DNA from: Urophycis tenuis
Lineage: Eukaryota; Chordata; Actinopteri; Gadiformes; Phycidae
Direction: 5' to 3'
Length of the DNA: 64,000 nucleotides
Assembly: GCA_036785325.1 (NCBI GenBank)
Contig: JAXIVH010000016.1
Coordinates: 4,069,243-4,133,242 of the forward strand
Positions 9,903 through 20,286 of the stretch are shown here, piece after piece. The notes beneath the pieces were generated by a model. The model saw only the letters and a program-made list of their open reading frames with translations. It did no database searches and was not told the origin of the DNA. The position numbers and the translations under genes were made by a program. Position 1 is the first letter of the stretch. Each line of letters starts with the position of its first letter.

Positions 9903-10661
9903 ATGTTCGAGGAAGCAGAATGCGGTGTCTCCTCCTCAGCCATGTCGCCCCAACTCCCACAGCCGGCCGGTTTCGCCGCGTCCGTGAAGCTTCCCGAGTT
10001 CTGGCAGAGCGACCCGGCTGCGTGGTTCCAGCATGTTGAAGCGCTTTTCCACCTGCGTAGAATCACAGAGGACGACTCCAGGTACTTCTTGGTGGTCGCG
10101 GCCCTGGATCAGCATTCCACTCGCCGCGTCATGCAACTTCTGCGAGACCCACCACAACATGGCAAATTCGCAGCACTTAAACAACTCCTGCTACGGAGGT
10201 ACAGCCTGTCCGCGGCGGAGAGGGCCGATAAAATGCTGTCCCAGCCCGGGTTAGGCGGCGGTTCGGCGGTGGACCTGATGGACAGCATGCTGTCACTGCT
10301 GGGTTCAGATGATGGTGGTTTCCTGTTCCCGCACATTTTCCTGCGCCAACTCCCACCACCGGTGCGCGCAGCTTTAGCCAACTCTCCTTGTCTGACCGCG
10401 AGTGACTACCGGGGTTTGGCTGAAGAAGCGGATCGTGTCCTGCTGGCTACCAGACGGTTCTCCGCGCAGAGCGTGTCGTCGGACCCCCAACAGCCGACAG
10501 CGGATGGCGAGGACCCAGCAGTGGTGGCTGGAGTTTCCGGGCGGAGACAGCGCAGAGGCGCCTTGTGTTTTTTCCACCAGCGTTATGGCTCCAAGGCTCG
10601 GCGTTGCGTCCCTCCGTGCGCATTTGAGGCGTCGGGAAACGCCAGAGCCGGCGCTCAGTAG
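9903..10661 (+). CDS. gag: Gag polyprotein of the Ty3/CsRn1-like element
   Basis: This 252-residue capsid/nucleocapsid protein builds the cytoplasmic virus-like particle in which the element's RNA is copied. I start it at the first ATG (9903, MFEEAECG); upstream in-frame codons belong to the primer binding site. Residues 25-70 hold the capsid start (VKLPEFWQSDPAAWFQHVEALF), the usual PEF.W..DP..WF...E..F pattern of this clade. Further matches are LLRDPPQHGKFAALKQLLLR and a leucine-rich QLPPPVRAAL helix. Near the C-terminus LCFFHQRYGSKARRCVPPC is the short Cys/His cluster (C-x2-H-x9-C-x3-C) that replaces the classical CCHC knuckle in CsRn1-type Gag. The frame ends at TAG 10659-10661, 19 bases after a frameshift heptamer, so most ribosomes should stop here and some enter pol. 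Confidence 0.9.
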   Translation: MFEEAECGVSSSAMSPQLPQPAGFAASVKLPEFWQSDPAAWFQHVEALFHLRRITEDDSRYFLVVAALDQHSTRRVMQLLRDPPQHGKFAALKQLLLRRYSLSAAERADKMLSQPGLGGGSAVDLMDSMLSLLGSDDGGFLFPHIFLRQLPPPVRAALANSPCLTASDYRGLAEEADRVLLATRRFSAQSVSSDPQQPTADGEDPAVVAGVSGRRQRRGALCFFHQRYGSKARRCVPPCAFEASGNARAGAQ

Positions 10662-13600
10662 CAGCTGTGAGCGTTGGCGAGCGAGAGGAGCTGCTGTTTT
10701 TGAAAGACTCCCTCTCCGGCAGGCGTTTCCTGGTGGACTCCGGCTCCCAGAAGTGCCTGCTTCCTCCGGCTGACTCGGACCTGTCAGCCCGAGGCAACGG
10801 GCCGCAGTTGAGTGCAGCTAACGGTTCCTCTATTGGGACATATGGCATCAGGTCGGTGGCTGTTTGTTTCCATGGGCGCAGTTTCAAATGGGACTTCGTG
10901 ATCGCATCCATTACGGTTCCCATCATAGGCGCGGATTTTCTGTGTGCAAACGGGTTGTTGGTTGACGTCGCTAATCGCCGTTTGATCGATGCCGTGTCTT
11001 TTACCACCTTCCCATGTCAGACAGGGGGATCTGGGCCGTTAACGCACGCTAGCTTCTCAGCGTCCGGCTGCGTTTATCAGCGATTGCTGGCGGGTTTTCC
11101 CTCGTTAACCACTCCTGCATTTTCTACCGCGGCAACAAGGCACGGTGTGGAGCACTTCATTCCCACCACGGGCCCGCCGGTTTTCGCGCGTGCACGACGG
11201 CTCGACGCTGTAAAGTTGGCTCTGGCGAAAGGGGAATTTGCTACCATGGAGCGGTTAGGGATAGTGCGGCGCTCAAAAAGCCCATGGGCTTCTCCCCTCC
11301 ACATGGTACCCAAAGCTGATGGGTCATGGCGACCATGCGGTGACTTCCGCCGTTTAAATAACATCACCGTGCATGATCGCTATCCCATCCCGCACATTCA
11401 GGACTTTTCTGTTCACCTTGCGGGTACAACAGTTTTTTCAAAGGTGGATCTGGTACGCGGTTATCACCAGGTCCCCGTGCGCGCGGAGGATGTGCCCAAG
11501 ACTGCGGTGATAACCCCGTTCGGCCTTTTCGAGTTTTTGCGCATGCCGTTTGGCCTTAAAGGGGCAGCGCAAACATTCCAGAGATTGATGGACTCGGTAT
11601 TGCGTGACCTGGCTTTTGTGTTCGTCTATTTGGACGATATCCTGGTGGCCAGCCCGTCGGCTGAGGAGCACCTGTCGCACCTTAAACAGGTTTTCCAGCG
11701 CCTGGATGAGCACGGCCTGATTGTCAACCTGGCGAAGTGCCAGTTCGGACTACCAGATATTGATTTCTTGGGCCACCGCATTTCGTCGCAGGGTGCAGTT
11801 CCGTTGCCTTCCAAGGTGCAGGCTGTAGCAGAATTCCCCCGTCCGGTCTCAGTTAAAGCCCTACAGGAGTTTCTGGGCATGGTTAATTTTTATAATCGCT
11901 TCCTGCCTCGCGCAGCCCACCTCCTGCGGTCATTGTATGAGGCCCTGAGGCTGAAGAAGGCCAATGACCAGGTCGATTGGACCCCCGAACGGATCCAGGC
12001 TTTTGACGGGGCGAAGTCCGCCCTGGCTAACGCAGCGCTCCTGGCACATCCCGCGCCCACGGCACCAGTTGCTCTGACAACCGATGCATCCGATGTAGCT
12101 GTGGGGGCAGTGGTCGAGCAGCGGGTGGCTGGTGTATGGCAGCCCCTGGCGTTTTTTAGCCGTAAACTGAGGGACAACGAACGCAAGTACAGCGCTTTTG
12201 ACCGAGAGTTGCTGGCGTTGTACTTAGCTACACGTCATTTTCGTTTCCTGCTGGAGGGCCGTTCTTTCACCGCTTATGTTGACCATAAGCCGCTAACTTT
12301 TGCGATGTCTAAGGTAGCTGAGCCATGGTCTGCTCGTCAACAGCGCCACCTAGCGGCCATCTCCGAGTTCACGACGGACATTCGGCATGTGGCTGGGAAA
12401 GCCAACCCCGTTGCAGATTGTTTATCGCGGGTCACGTTGGCGGGTCCGGTACTGCTCGGGGTGGATTTTTCTGCTATGGCAGCTGACCAGCCTGGTGATC
12501 CGGACATCCTGGCCCTTAGGGCCACCGGTACGGGCCTCAAGCTTGAGGAGGCCGTTGTGCAGGAAGGCGGTCCCACCCTCCTTTGCGATGTCTCCACGGG
12601 CCGTCCCCGCCCTGTCGTACCAGCGGCCTGGCGCCGTCGAGTTTTCGATTCCGTTCATGCTCTCTCACATCCGGGGGTCCGGGCATCGGTGAAGCTGGTT
12701 GGATCCAAATTCGTCTGGCCCGGCCTTCGCAGAGAGGTTAAGGATTGGGCGGCCGCATGTGTAGCGTGTCAGCGCGCTAAGGTTCATCAGCACACCAAAG
12801 CGCCTCTCGAAGCGTTTTCGATTCCGGCCAGGCGTTTTGATCATGTACATGTGGACCTGGTGGGTCCTTTACCTCCCTCGCAAGGTTTTACACACTTGCT
12901 TACTGTAGTGGATCGGACCACCAGGTGGCCAGAGGCGGTTCCTCTGTCCTCAACGACGTCTGCGGACGTAGCGCGTGCGTTCCTTTCGGCTTGGGTTGCG
13001 CGTTTCGGTACCCCGTCCGACATCACCTCCGACAGAGGCCCTCAATTTGTTTCAGAGCTTTGGTCGGCACTGGCTAGGTCCCTAGGCACACAGGTTCACC
13101 GTACTACCGCGTATCATCCACAAGCTAACGGCTTGTGTGAGCGTTTTCACCGGTCGCTTAAGGCGGCGTTGCGCGCTGCACTCTCGGATGGCAACTGGAT
13201 AGATCGTTTGCCTTGGGTGATGCTTGGACTGCGTTCAGCTCCTAAGGAGGACCTGAATGCCTCTCCTGCCGAGTTGGTCCTAGGGCAGCCACTCCGCGTC
13301 CCAGGTGAATTTTTGCCAGAGAGTTCTGCTCCACTTTCGCATCCTGCAGTGCGTCCTTTTTCGTTGGGGAGCGCTCTCACTCCCACTCCGGTGCATCACT
13401 GTTTGCCGCGGTCTTTCGTGCCCGGGGAGCTCATGACGGCTAAGTTTGTTTTTCTGCGACGTGACGCTCACCGGTCGCCCCTCCAGCCCCCTTACGATGG
13501 CCCGTTTAGGGTACTGGAGGCGGGCTCTAAGAGTTTTGTGCTGGATATGGGTGGGCGTAAGGAGCGCGTTACATTAGATAGGCTTAAACCGGCACACATG

Positions 13601-13798
13601 ATGGCTGACGAGATTGTGTTTCCGGCCCAGGTCCCCCGGCGAGGTCGTCCTCCTTCCAGGATCCTAGACAGGATTTCACCCGAGTGCCCTGATTCGGATC
13701 CGGTCGTGGAGGATGTTTCTCATGCACCACCTACTGTGTCTAATGAGGGGTGGCGCAACCGTTATGGCAGGCTGATCAAACCTCCAATGAGGGATTGA
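10628..13798 (+). CDS. pol: Pol polyprotein: protease, reverse transcriptase, RNase H, integrase
   Basis: Open without a stop from 10628 (just after TGA 10625) to TGA 13796-13798. The nominal start at 10667 is GTG, so translation by -1 frameshifting from gag is expected. Numbered from 10667, the aspartic protease motif DSG is at residues 24-26. The reverse transcriptase has VPKADGSWRPCGDFRRLN and the catalytic YLDD at 321-324. RNase H carries TTDASDVAVGAVV, RKYSAFDRELLAL and YVDHKPL. Integrase has an HHCC finger (HALSHPGV...CVACQ) and the D,D35E triad at Asp730 (HVDLVGP), Asp789 (TSDRGPQF) and Glu825 (NGLCERFHRSLK). A GPY/F-like module (GPFRVLEAGSKSFVLDMGG) follows. All catalytic residues looked for are present, so the product should be functional. 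It copies gag-pol RNA into DNA and inserts it in the nucleus. Confidence 0.95.
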   Translation, partial: GVGKRQSRRSVAAVSVGEREELLFLKDSLSGRRFLVDSGSQKCLLPPADSDLSARGNGPQLSAANGSSIGTYGIRSVAVCFHGRSFKWDFVIASITVPIIGADFLCANGLLVDVANRRLIDAVSFTTFPCQTGGSGPLTHASFSASGCVYQRLLAGFPSLTTPAFSTAATRHGVEHFIPTTGPPVFARARRLDAVKLALAKGEFATMERLGIVRRSKSPWASPLHMVPKADGSWRPCGDFRRLNNITVHDRYPIPHIQDFSVHLAGTTVFSKVDLVRGYHQVPVRAEDVPKTAVITPFGLFEFLRMPFGLKGAAQTFQRLMDSVLRDLAFVFVYLDDILVASPSAEEHLSHLKQVFQRLDEHGLIVNLAKCQFGLPDIDFLGHRISSQGAVPLPSKVQAVAEFPRPVSVKALQEFLGMVNFYNRFLPRAAHLLRSLYEALRLKKANDQVDWTPERIQAFDGAKSALANAALLAHPAPTAPVALTTDASDVAVGAVVEQRVAGVWQPLAFFSRKLRDNERKYSAFDRELLALYLATRHFRFLLEGRSFTAYVDHKPLTFAMSKVAEPWSARQQRHLAAISEFTTDIRHVAGKANPVADCLSRVTLAGPVLLGVDFSAMAADQPGDPDILALRATGTGLKLEEAVVQEGGPTLLCDVSTGRPRPVVPAAWRRRVFDSVHALSHPGVRASVKLVGSKFVWPGLRREVKDWAAACVACQRAKVHQHTKAPLEAFSIPARRFDHVHVDLVGPLPPSQGFTHLLTVVDRTTRWPEAVPLSSTTSADVARAFLSAWVARFGTPSDITSDRGPQFVSELWSALARSLGTQVHRTTAYHPQANGLCERFHRSLKAALRAALSDGNWIDRLPWVMLGLRSAPKEDLNASPAELVLGQPLRVPGEFLPESSAPLSHPAVRPFSLGSALTPTPVHHCLPRSFVPGELMTAKFVFLRRDAHRSPLQPPYDGPFRVLEAGSKSFVLDMGGRKERVTLDRLKPAHMMADEIVFPAQVPRRGRPPSRILDRISPECPDSDPVVEDVSHAPPTVSNEGWRNRYGRLIKPPMRD
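10634..10678 (+). promoter_or_regulatory. Programmed -1 ribosomal frameshift signal
   Basis: GGGAAAC at 10634-10640 is in the correct phase for the gag frame (G GGA AAC). A 6-nt spacer (10641-10646) is followed by an 11-bp stem, 10647-10657 paired with 10668-10678, with two G-U pairs and a 10-nt loop. The gag stop codon lies in the loop. Pol is in the -1 frame and open from 10628, so slippage here joins gag to pol. Confidence 0.8.
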
Positions 13799-13828
13799 AT
13801 GTTTCTTTATAAGTTCCCTCTGGGTGTT

Positions 13829-13841
13829 CGGGGGGGGCCTG
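13829..13841 (+). promoter_or_regulatory. Polypurine tract
   Basis: A G-rich run (cggggggggcctg) immediately precedes the 3' LTR. It lies 30 bases past the pol stop codon and is the expected plus-strand primer. Confidence 0.65.
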
Positions 13842-14043
13842 TGTGGCGTGCACAGTCTGTCGATATACCCACACAGTATGTCACGTGTTTATGTCTCTCA
13901 CCCAGTAGGTTTACGGGTAGGGGGCGTGGTTTGTACCCTTTGAGTTTGTGGCGCGTTTTCTCTGTTATTCATTCTTGTGTTGGCAATTGATGAATAAAGA
14001 ACTTCAACTGTCTCTGTTTGAGTCGTTCTTCCATCTTGCCACA
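13842..14043 (+). repeat. 3' LTR
   Basis: A 202-bp copy identical by eye to 9681-9882, with AATAAA at 13993-13998. Confidence 0.95.
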
Positions 14044-14047
14044 ATGT

Positions 14048-15650
14048 ATTATTATATATCATATTACATCTTATGTATGTTTATATCAGTGTTTACATTT
14101 AGCCTATATTACTCTATTATCTATACTGTATTTAGAGATTTTGTGGACGGAAATTGAGGTAATCCGGAGAAGATCAGAAATGTATTTTTGTCCATTATTA
14201 GGTTTAGGCCTCTTTTATGTCTGGAAAGCGTTGTAAAAATATTAAATTTGACTAATTAGGCACTCTCTTTTTATGTGCACATTACAATACAGAAAGGGCG
14301 AACCTTGCCCCAACTGGACAGATGCAAGACATGCTGTCTTCATTTTCACTGTCCCTTCTGCAGCCCAACTTTGTTTAGCCCAACAAAGTTGAGTAGGTGC
14401 AGAGCACATTTGGACAACCATTTCAACCAGGCTGTTTGCCATGAAGGTAAAGTCTGCAAACATTTGTAGTGACATGGTTTCTGCAACTTCATACTTTATT
14501 CAAATGTTGTTTTCATTAGTGACATTTTGTAATAAAATAGTGATGATTGTTAAAAGGTAGTTTGTCGAGGGTCGTAGGGTTTGGCACAAATGGCAGAAGT
14601 TCGGCAGAAATGGCGTAAATTATGATTTTTATTTTCTATCATCAAAAAGTGTGAATCTTCCAGTGTAAAATTATAGGAGAAGTTAATACAATGAAGAGAA
14701 AAGGGAAATAATAGGAACAAAAATACTTGATAAACGAAACAAAATGACTATGGCTATATCCAGCCAGAAACAAAAAGCACTAGATGCAACAACGCAAGGC
14801 TTTAGCAGGGTTTCACACCACCCTTTCAGAGCTATAGGAAACAGCAAGCAATTAATCACTCCTGTTCCTTGAGAGTCCCGCTCCAAATGACACTCAACTC
14901 TTTTTATGCAGTTGGCAAAATCCAGCCCTAATTGGTAACTACCATTACTCAATACACAGGCAGGGGTATTTACTCATAATATCACAAATACACATCAAAC
15001 ACAGTTAAAAGGGTACCGGTACACAATAACAACACAGGCCTACTTAAAGGCCGCGGTGCAGGTTAAACACCACTTTCGATTAATGGGTACTGATAGTGAG
15101 GAGATTGTTGTTGATGCCGAAGAACAAGAAGTGCCAGGAACTCTAGATAGTTTAAGCTGAAGTTGTTTATTGGTCTCCTACGAGGAGAAACAGAGGATTT
15201 CATCGAGCAGGAGATTCTTGCGTGAATCTTCCTCAGTTGCTTCCCCCCTGCTCCCGGAGACACAGTGTATTATATACAAGTCTCAAACCGGAACAGCATG
15301 ACAGGAGTGTCCCATTCTGATTGGCTTATAATGTATAAAGATTACATGTTACTAAGCAGATTTGACATGAAGTAGGTGTATTCTTCAATCACTTTATGTT
15401 ATGTCTCCAAGTTCCAGAGAGTCAGACTTAAAGTCGCCAAGAGGAATACAATTTTCACTATGTCCTTCTTCAGAATGTCAAATCAACCTAACCGTACCAT
15501 TGCTAGATAATATTTTTCCTAACAGGTACATAAAGCACTCAAGATATGTATATAAAGTCAGAAATGTCCAAAATAGTGTTGAAAGTCCAGTTTTTTGTAT
15601 ATTTTTAATGCAATTCGGCGATGACGTCACATGGGGGAGACGTGGTGGAA
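14048..15650. other. Central spacer without a recognised gene
   Basis: AT-rich, single-copy within this window. Only short, isolated open frames are present. A stretch near 15060-15260 (cacagtgtattatatacaag) has a TATA-like word, but I cannot assign an element. Confidence 0.35.
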
Positions 15651-15654
15651 GGTA

Positions 15655-16412
15655 GCCTCAGCCTTCTACTAGAACTATGGCGTCTAACTGGGATGAGAAA
15701 GGGGTGGCAAGACCCACAATTAACATTTATGATGGCCATATAATTTCGAACTGGTTAGACGTGAGATGGCGAATGAAGAAATGCGTGATTTTGTTGGGAA
15801 ACTATCCATAGAAAGAACAACCGTTCAAACTTATATCCGAAGTGGCGCCTGCCCTGTCGGCGACTCGCTACCACAAAGTGTTTTTCCCGTGTCTTGTTTT
15901 ACCGTCGTGTCACTGTTTTGAACGCAAGAATCACATGCAATATGTTGGGATTTAAAGTGCACATGTTTGGACTTATGTGGTTAGTTATATGGAGTGGATT
16001 TATTCCCATGAAGCTACAAGGCTTTGGAGCGTCTGACCCAGCAGCAGTCGTCTCCTACAGCATCGGTGAACTCTGCAGCATTTGGGATACAATAACAAAC
16101 TGTGGCCGTCCACGCCTGGATTTACCTCCGGAGTTAAAGTGAAGGAAAAGAGGCCGACGGTGAGGAACAGGCTCAGGAAGCACCTGTCCTACCTTCTGTG
16201 ATTATGGGCAACGTGCGCTCCGTTGTTGGTTCATTGTTTTTAGTGTGTGTGGGCCATATCACTATTTTTATGGCCTCTTATCTTTTCTACCCTTCTCCAT
16301 TTATTGTTTTGTTTTAAAAACAATAAATCTTGTAGCAGCTACTGTAATCTCGTAATGTCCTGGATGTGATGACAATAAACACTTCTTGAATCTTGAATCT
16401 TGAATGTGCTTT
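15655..16412 (+). mobile_element. Internally deleted L2-like LINE derivative
   Basis: Around 16050-16140 the plus strand encodes SYSIGELCSIWD and CGRPRLDLPPELK, then in another frame KRGRR. This resembles the N-terminal opening of teleost L2-like retrotransposon ORFs (a YS-x-x-EL start, then RPRLDLPPEIR and KRGRRGG). The reverse transcriptase is missing. The sequence soon reaches an AT-rich tail with CAATAAA and the direct repeats TTGAATC at 16386-16404. A 5' end joined to a 3' tail is the structure of a non-autonomous LINE derivative. The left boundary is uncertain. Confidence 0.5.
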
Positions 16413-16624
16413 ACATGATTAAAAGTTCAACATTTAAAAGCATTTAAAACAGAACAAAGAGCATTCAAACTAAACATAAGACCATTTAAAACATGAAAAT
16501 GCATAAATAGAGGTTAATTTAAAACATACAGTGCAGTTTAATGCAACAGCATAAAGTCAGTAAAGGATTTAAATAATTCAAAGTGCTATAGAATAATTGC
16601 AAGTTCCATTCAGTGATTTTTAGA

Positions 16625-16836
16625 CGAGTATCAGAACTTTAAAGTATATTCTATAGCTGACTGGGAGCCAGTGTAAAGTCTTCAGAACTGGAGTAATATG
16701 CTCTGATCTCTTTGTCAGTAAGAACCCGAGCTGCAGCATTCTGAATGAGCTGCAGCTGTTTAATGCTCTTTTGGGGTAGTCCTGTCAGACCATTACAATA
16801 GTCAAGTCTACTGGAGATAAAAGCATGGATCAGCTT
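16625..16836 (-). pseudogene. LINE reverse transcriptase C-terminal fragment
   Basis: On the minus strand this reads KLIHAFISSRLDYCNGLTGL, then PQKSIKQLQLIQNAAARVLT. This is the conserved stretch near the RT C-terminus of teleost L2/Rex-type LINEs (...SRLDYCNALLYGLP...LQLVQNAAARVLT). After VLTDKE the frame degrades. No active enzyme is possible. The family name is uncertain. Confidence 0.75.
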
Positions 16837-16940
16837 CTCATTTTTGGTTCATCCAGTTATTTATTTGTTCTAGACAGTGATACAACACCTCTATTGAACT
16901 GTAGTAATATCATTAATCACAATTGTTTTGGCATTTGGGT

Positions 16941-17371
16941 AGCCTGGCTGACGCGTCCACATCTCGATGAGATGGTGGTCTGGGAACTAGGTGTGAATTT
17001 TCTCGTATTTGAGGCGTGGTTTACGAATGCCTAGAGCCGTTTATTGGGCGCTACGAATGTCTATCAAATGGCGTCTGGTTCTTCCCATGCTGCTTCCGCG
17101 CGATTCATAGCCAATTGCTACTAAAAAATAGCTACTAAAATTACATTAATTGCTACAAAAGCTACTTAATACACTTTCTAAGGCTGCATCGAACGGTAAC
17201 GTTGTGTCCGCTGCCATGTTGGATTAACACGCTACAAGCTTCGGCCCCCCCCCCCCCCCCCGTTCTGTGATTGGTTCCCTAACTCAGGGGAAAATAAGGG
17301 CGGTGGTTTCCAGGCTGTCTTTGCAGTGAGAATGAAATCGCGCGCAAAGCAGCATGGGAATTCCCAGGCTA
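16941..17371. mobile_element. Non-autonomous DNA transposon (MITE) with 10-bp flanking duplication
   Basis: Begins AGCCTGG and ends CCAGGCTA, giving short inverted termini. The flanks are perfect direct repeats: GCATTTGGGT at 16931-16940 and again at 17372-17381. The interior (gacgcgtccacatctcgatg, a CG-rich middle, and poly-C at 17244-17260) encodes no protein. A duplication of 8-10 bp suggests mobilisation by a hAT-type transposase, which is inference. Confidence 0.7.
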
Positions 17372-17529
17372 GCATTTGGGTGGAATAAACCTTAAATATT
17401 ATAGTTAGACAGAAAATACCGTTGATGTTATATTAAGTAGTATATGGCTGGAATAAACCTCTAATATTATAAAACCAGATACAGTCCTGAAACTTCAGCC
17501 CCCGGTATTGCAGGCACATACTCCTACCA

Positions 17530-17986
17530 TTAGGTGGCACTGTGAGGGACATAGAACTGCGGTCACAGAACTGCGGGCATGAATCTGCAGCCTCCGGGTC
17601 ACCCTCTTCTCGTAATCTCTGGTCTCGCGAAGTAACGAACTGCTTTACAGCAGTACACATCCACAAACAACCGGCTATATATAAAACAAGTAGCCAGGGG
17701 ATTCTTATATTCACCATCAGCCGACTAAAAAGAGACACAGGAACCCATCCATCGGAGGAACAGAAGAAGCGATAAAGGGCGAGTGACAAACAGAGAGGCC
17801 AGACACGAATAGGGCGCTTAGTGTGTCCAGTAAAGGGCTCATGCTAAGGTAATGAAAAATCAACGGTTCTAGGATTATGAATGCGGTTATAAAACTTATA
17901 TAAAAAGTTATACAAATTTATCATGTAAATGATAGTGTTGGCACATTGTAATTAGTGGGTAGATACTAATTTGATGACTAGTGACA
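17530..17986 (-). mobile_element. LTR-like module (right arm)
   Basis: On the minus strand it starts TGTCACTAGTCATCAAATTA after a G-rich tract (complement of 17987-18000). It holds a TATA-like tatatatagccgg near 17680. It is the uninterrupted counterpart of 7851-9190. Its far end and family are uncertain. Confidence 0.4.
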
Positions 17987-18069
17987 CTCCCCCCCCCCCC
18001 GGATGCCCATTCAATTTAAGCGCATTCGACATTTAGAAGTTATGCCACCTTGCTGCACTGTTTGCTGTG

Positions 18070-18640
18070 TTGTTTCCTGTGGTGTATGCTGTACCATTCT
18101 TCTCCCTGTGCTGCGACCTTGTCGTGGTGGAGAGGCTTGCGTGCTCCTATGATCCTGTGAGCTATGCTGGAGGTTCAACCATACCAGATTGGTCCTGGGT
18201 GAGGAGTGAGACGAAAGGCAGCACCTGGTCCTCCAGGTTGGGGGTTGGGCGTGGCGCTAACAACGCCGCCCAGTAAAAAAAAAAAAACCTACTGTTACAG
18301 AAACTCCAATGAGAAATCCTATTGACATCTGCCCCATAGTAGACCCCGGCCACCCAAGCTCTTTGGGTGGCAGTATGATCACTTTTGATGAAATTTGAAG
18401 GGAAGTCAGAAGCGCGAAAGAGCTTGGAGCATGGAGCGTCCGAACCATGTTTAAGACCACCAAGACGGCACAAGTCGTCAGTGAGATGAAAAGGTACCAT
18501 CTGGACACTCTGGGGATAAGTAAGAGTCACTGGACCGGCTCCGGTCGTCAAGCCCTGCATGATAGGTCTGTCATCCTCCATTCTGGCCACAGGACCAAGA
18601 CGAGTACCAACAATACCTACACACTATAGAGACACATTGC
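18070..18640 (+). pseudogene. RTE-like LINE 5' fragment with endonuclease start (right arm)
   Basis: The plus-strand copy of the fragment at 7157-7735. It has the same leader (gtggtggagaggcttgcgtg), then MFKTTKTAQVVSEMKRYHLD, LGISKSHWTGSGRQAL and ILHSGHRT. GIS-x-SHWTGSG preserves the endonuclease signature better than the left copy. The homology to an endonuclease ends within about 60 codons. No reverse transcriptase follows. Confidence 0.7.
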
Positions 18641-18824
18641 TGATACATTCATCTATGTCAACACATGAATATGGATATTTACATGTATACATTCACATGT
18701 ATACAGATACTCCGAAGGAGGACTGAATGGAGCCGGTGATGACGCGAGTCTCTGAGGTGTCTTGAAGCCAACGCTAAGTTCTGCTCATGCTACGGCCTGC
18801 AGTCATACATGTACTGTATGTATG

Positions 18825-18860
18825 TATAGTATATATGTGTGTATATATATATATATATAC

Positions 18861-18900
<40 letters not shown>

Positions 18901-19170
18901 GTATATATGTGTAGTACTATAGTCGTACAGTATAGTACCGTATATATTATATACGGTACTATACTGTACGACTATAGTACTACACATATATATGGTACTA
19001 TACTATACTACTATAGTACTACACATAAGTTAGTATATGTGTAGTACGATAGTCATACAGTATAGCACTGTATATATGAAGTACTATAGTCATACAATAT
19101 AGTACCATATATATGTATAGTACAATATACTGTATGCAGTATGTATAGCACTATAGTAGTACAGTATAAA
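18825..19170. repeat. AT-rich palindromic minisatellite (right arm)
   Basis: Begins with a (TA)n run at 18843-18897 and continues as degenerate units containing 'tatatacggtactatactgt' and ACTATAGT cores. Partner of 6690-6990. Confidence 0.75.
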
Positions 19171-19815
19171 TGTATTGTATACCATATATATGGCTAAGTG
19201 TGCAATATTAAAAGCGGTTACAAGGTGGACGACCAGCTCAAACCTTTCAAACTCCTGTTGTACCTCCACTCAAAGGTCTACGTAACATATGCAAGTTGAG
19301 ATATGGTACACTTAAAATATACTAAAAGCTTATACATATCAAAGATATGTGTATAACGTGTACATGAAAAGGGACACATGAATGCACAAGGGCTCCCTTC
19401 TTCTGATTGGTTCTTCATTGAGTTTGGTCATGTGACTTAGTGCGATCATTTGTGTGAATTGTTCCTTCCGGTCGCAGTGCTGCTCTGGATTACAGTGTGG
19501 ACCAGAAGGAGGGTACCACTAATGGTAAAGTGGGGTCTAAGAAGACACAGTGCAGAAGAGGAGATGGTTTTGGGGGCAGCCGGTGAAGTGAGAAGGTCCC
19601 ATGCTGACATCTAAACGTGATGCCTTTCTTCACATCGACTCCCTTCCACATTCATCCGTCCTCGTCTGGCAAAGTAAGCCTTTAGGCATTTCTTTTCTGA
19701 AATCTACATTTTCATTGTGAATATCTAACCACAATCCAACACAATGTCCAATTACAGAAAAGGTTTTCCCAAAGAGTTTGTTTGACTACGCCCGGCATAT
19801 ACACCACTGTAGTAG

Positions 19816-19818
<3 letters not shown>

Positions 19819-19857
<39 letters not shown>
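19819..19857 (+). repeat. (AC)n microsatellite (right arm)
   Basis: About 39 bases of AC, the complement of the longer TG tract at 6019-6092. Confidence 0.95.
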
Positions 19858-19859
<2 letters not shown>

Positions 19860-19914
19860 GTCCAGAGTGTGTGTTTCTGGTTTCATCTTTCATGGTAAAC
19901 ATCTCCCACGGTAT

Positions 19915-20286
19915 CTGCACACCTATTTATTTTTTTTATTTTTTTTATATCTACACCTCAGCAGGACTCAGTTGCCAATTGCACTGTTCATCTTCATCTA
20001 CTAATTGCACTGTTCATCTCAATGATGACTACTATGTATGTCCACCTACCAATTGCACTGTTCATCTCAATAAAGACTACCATGTATGTACCGGTATATA
20101 GGTTTTCATTTTTTCATCTGAGCTGATTCTAAGAGCTCACATATAATGGTATCTTAATTTAGTGTTGTTTAGTGTTTATTGTCTATACCCAGGCCTTCTA
20201 TTGCACTCCTCTATCCCCTTGTACTGCTGGTCAATGTGAATTTCTCCTAAGGGGGATTAATAAAGGAATATCTTATCTTATCTTAT
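19915..20286 (+). mobile_element. Right-arm-specific LINE/SINE 3'-end insertion
   Basis: Absent from the left arm, where 'cccacggtat' joins directly to 'gatcagcat' when read in the same direction. The insert has repeated 'attgcactgttcatct' words. It ends 'gggggattaataaaggaata' followed by a TATCT/TCTTA pentamer tail, typical of a fish non-LTR retrotransposon 3' end. Confidence 0.65.

Larger units (their letters stand above)
9681..14043 (+). mobile_element. Apparently intact Ty3/CsRn1-like LTR retrotransposon
   Basis: A 4,363-bp element with two 202-bp LTRs (9681-9882 and 13842-14043) that look identical base for base. They begin TGTGGCGTGC and end CTTGCCACA. The flanks carry ATGT on both sides (9677-9680 and 14044-14047), a 4-bp target duplication. 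A primer binding site follows the 5' LTR and a G-rich polypurine tract precedes the 3' LTR. Gag and pol are both open throughout. Identical LTRs and intact frames point to a very recent insertion, younger than the decayed material around it. Pol order (protease, RT, RNase H, integrase with a GPY/F-like tail, no obvious chromodomain) and the gag finger type fit the CsRn1 lineage of Ty3/gypsy. That clade call is my inference from motifs. Confidence 0.95.
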
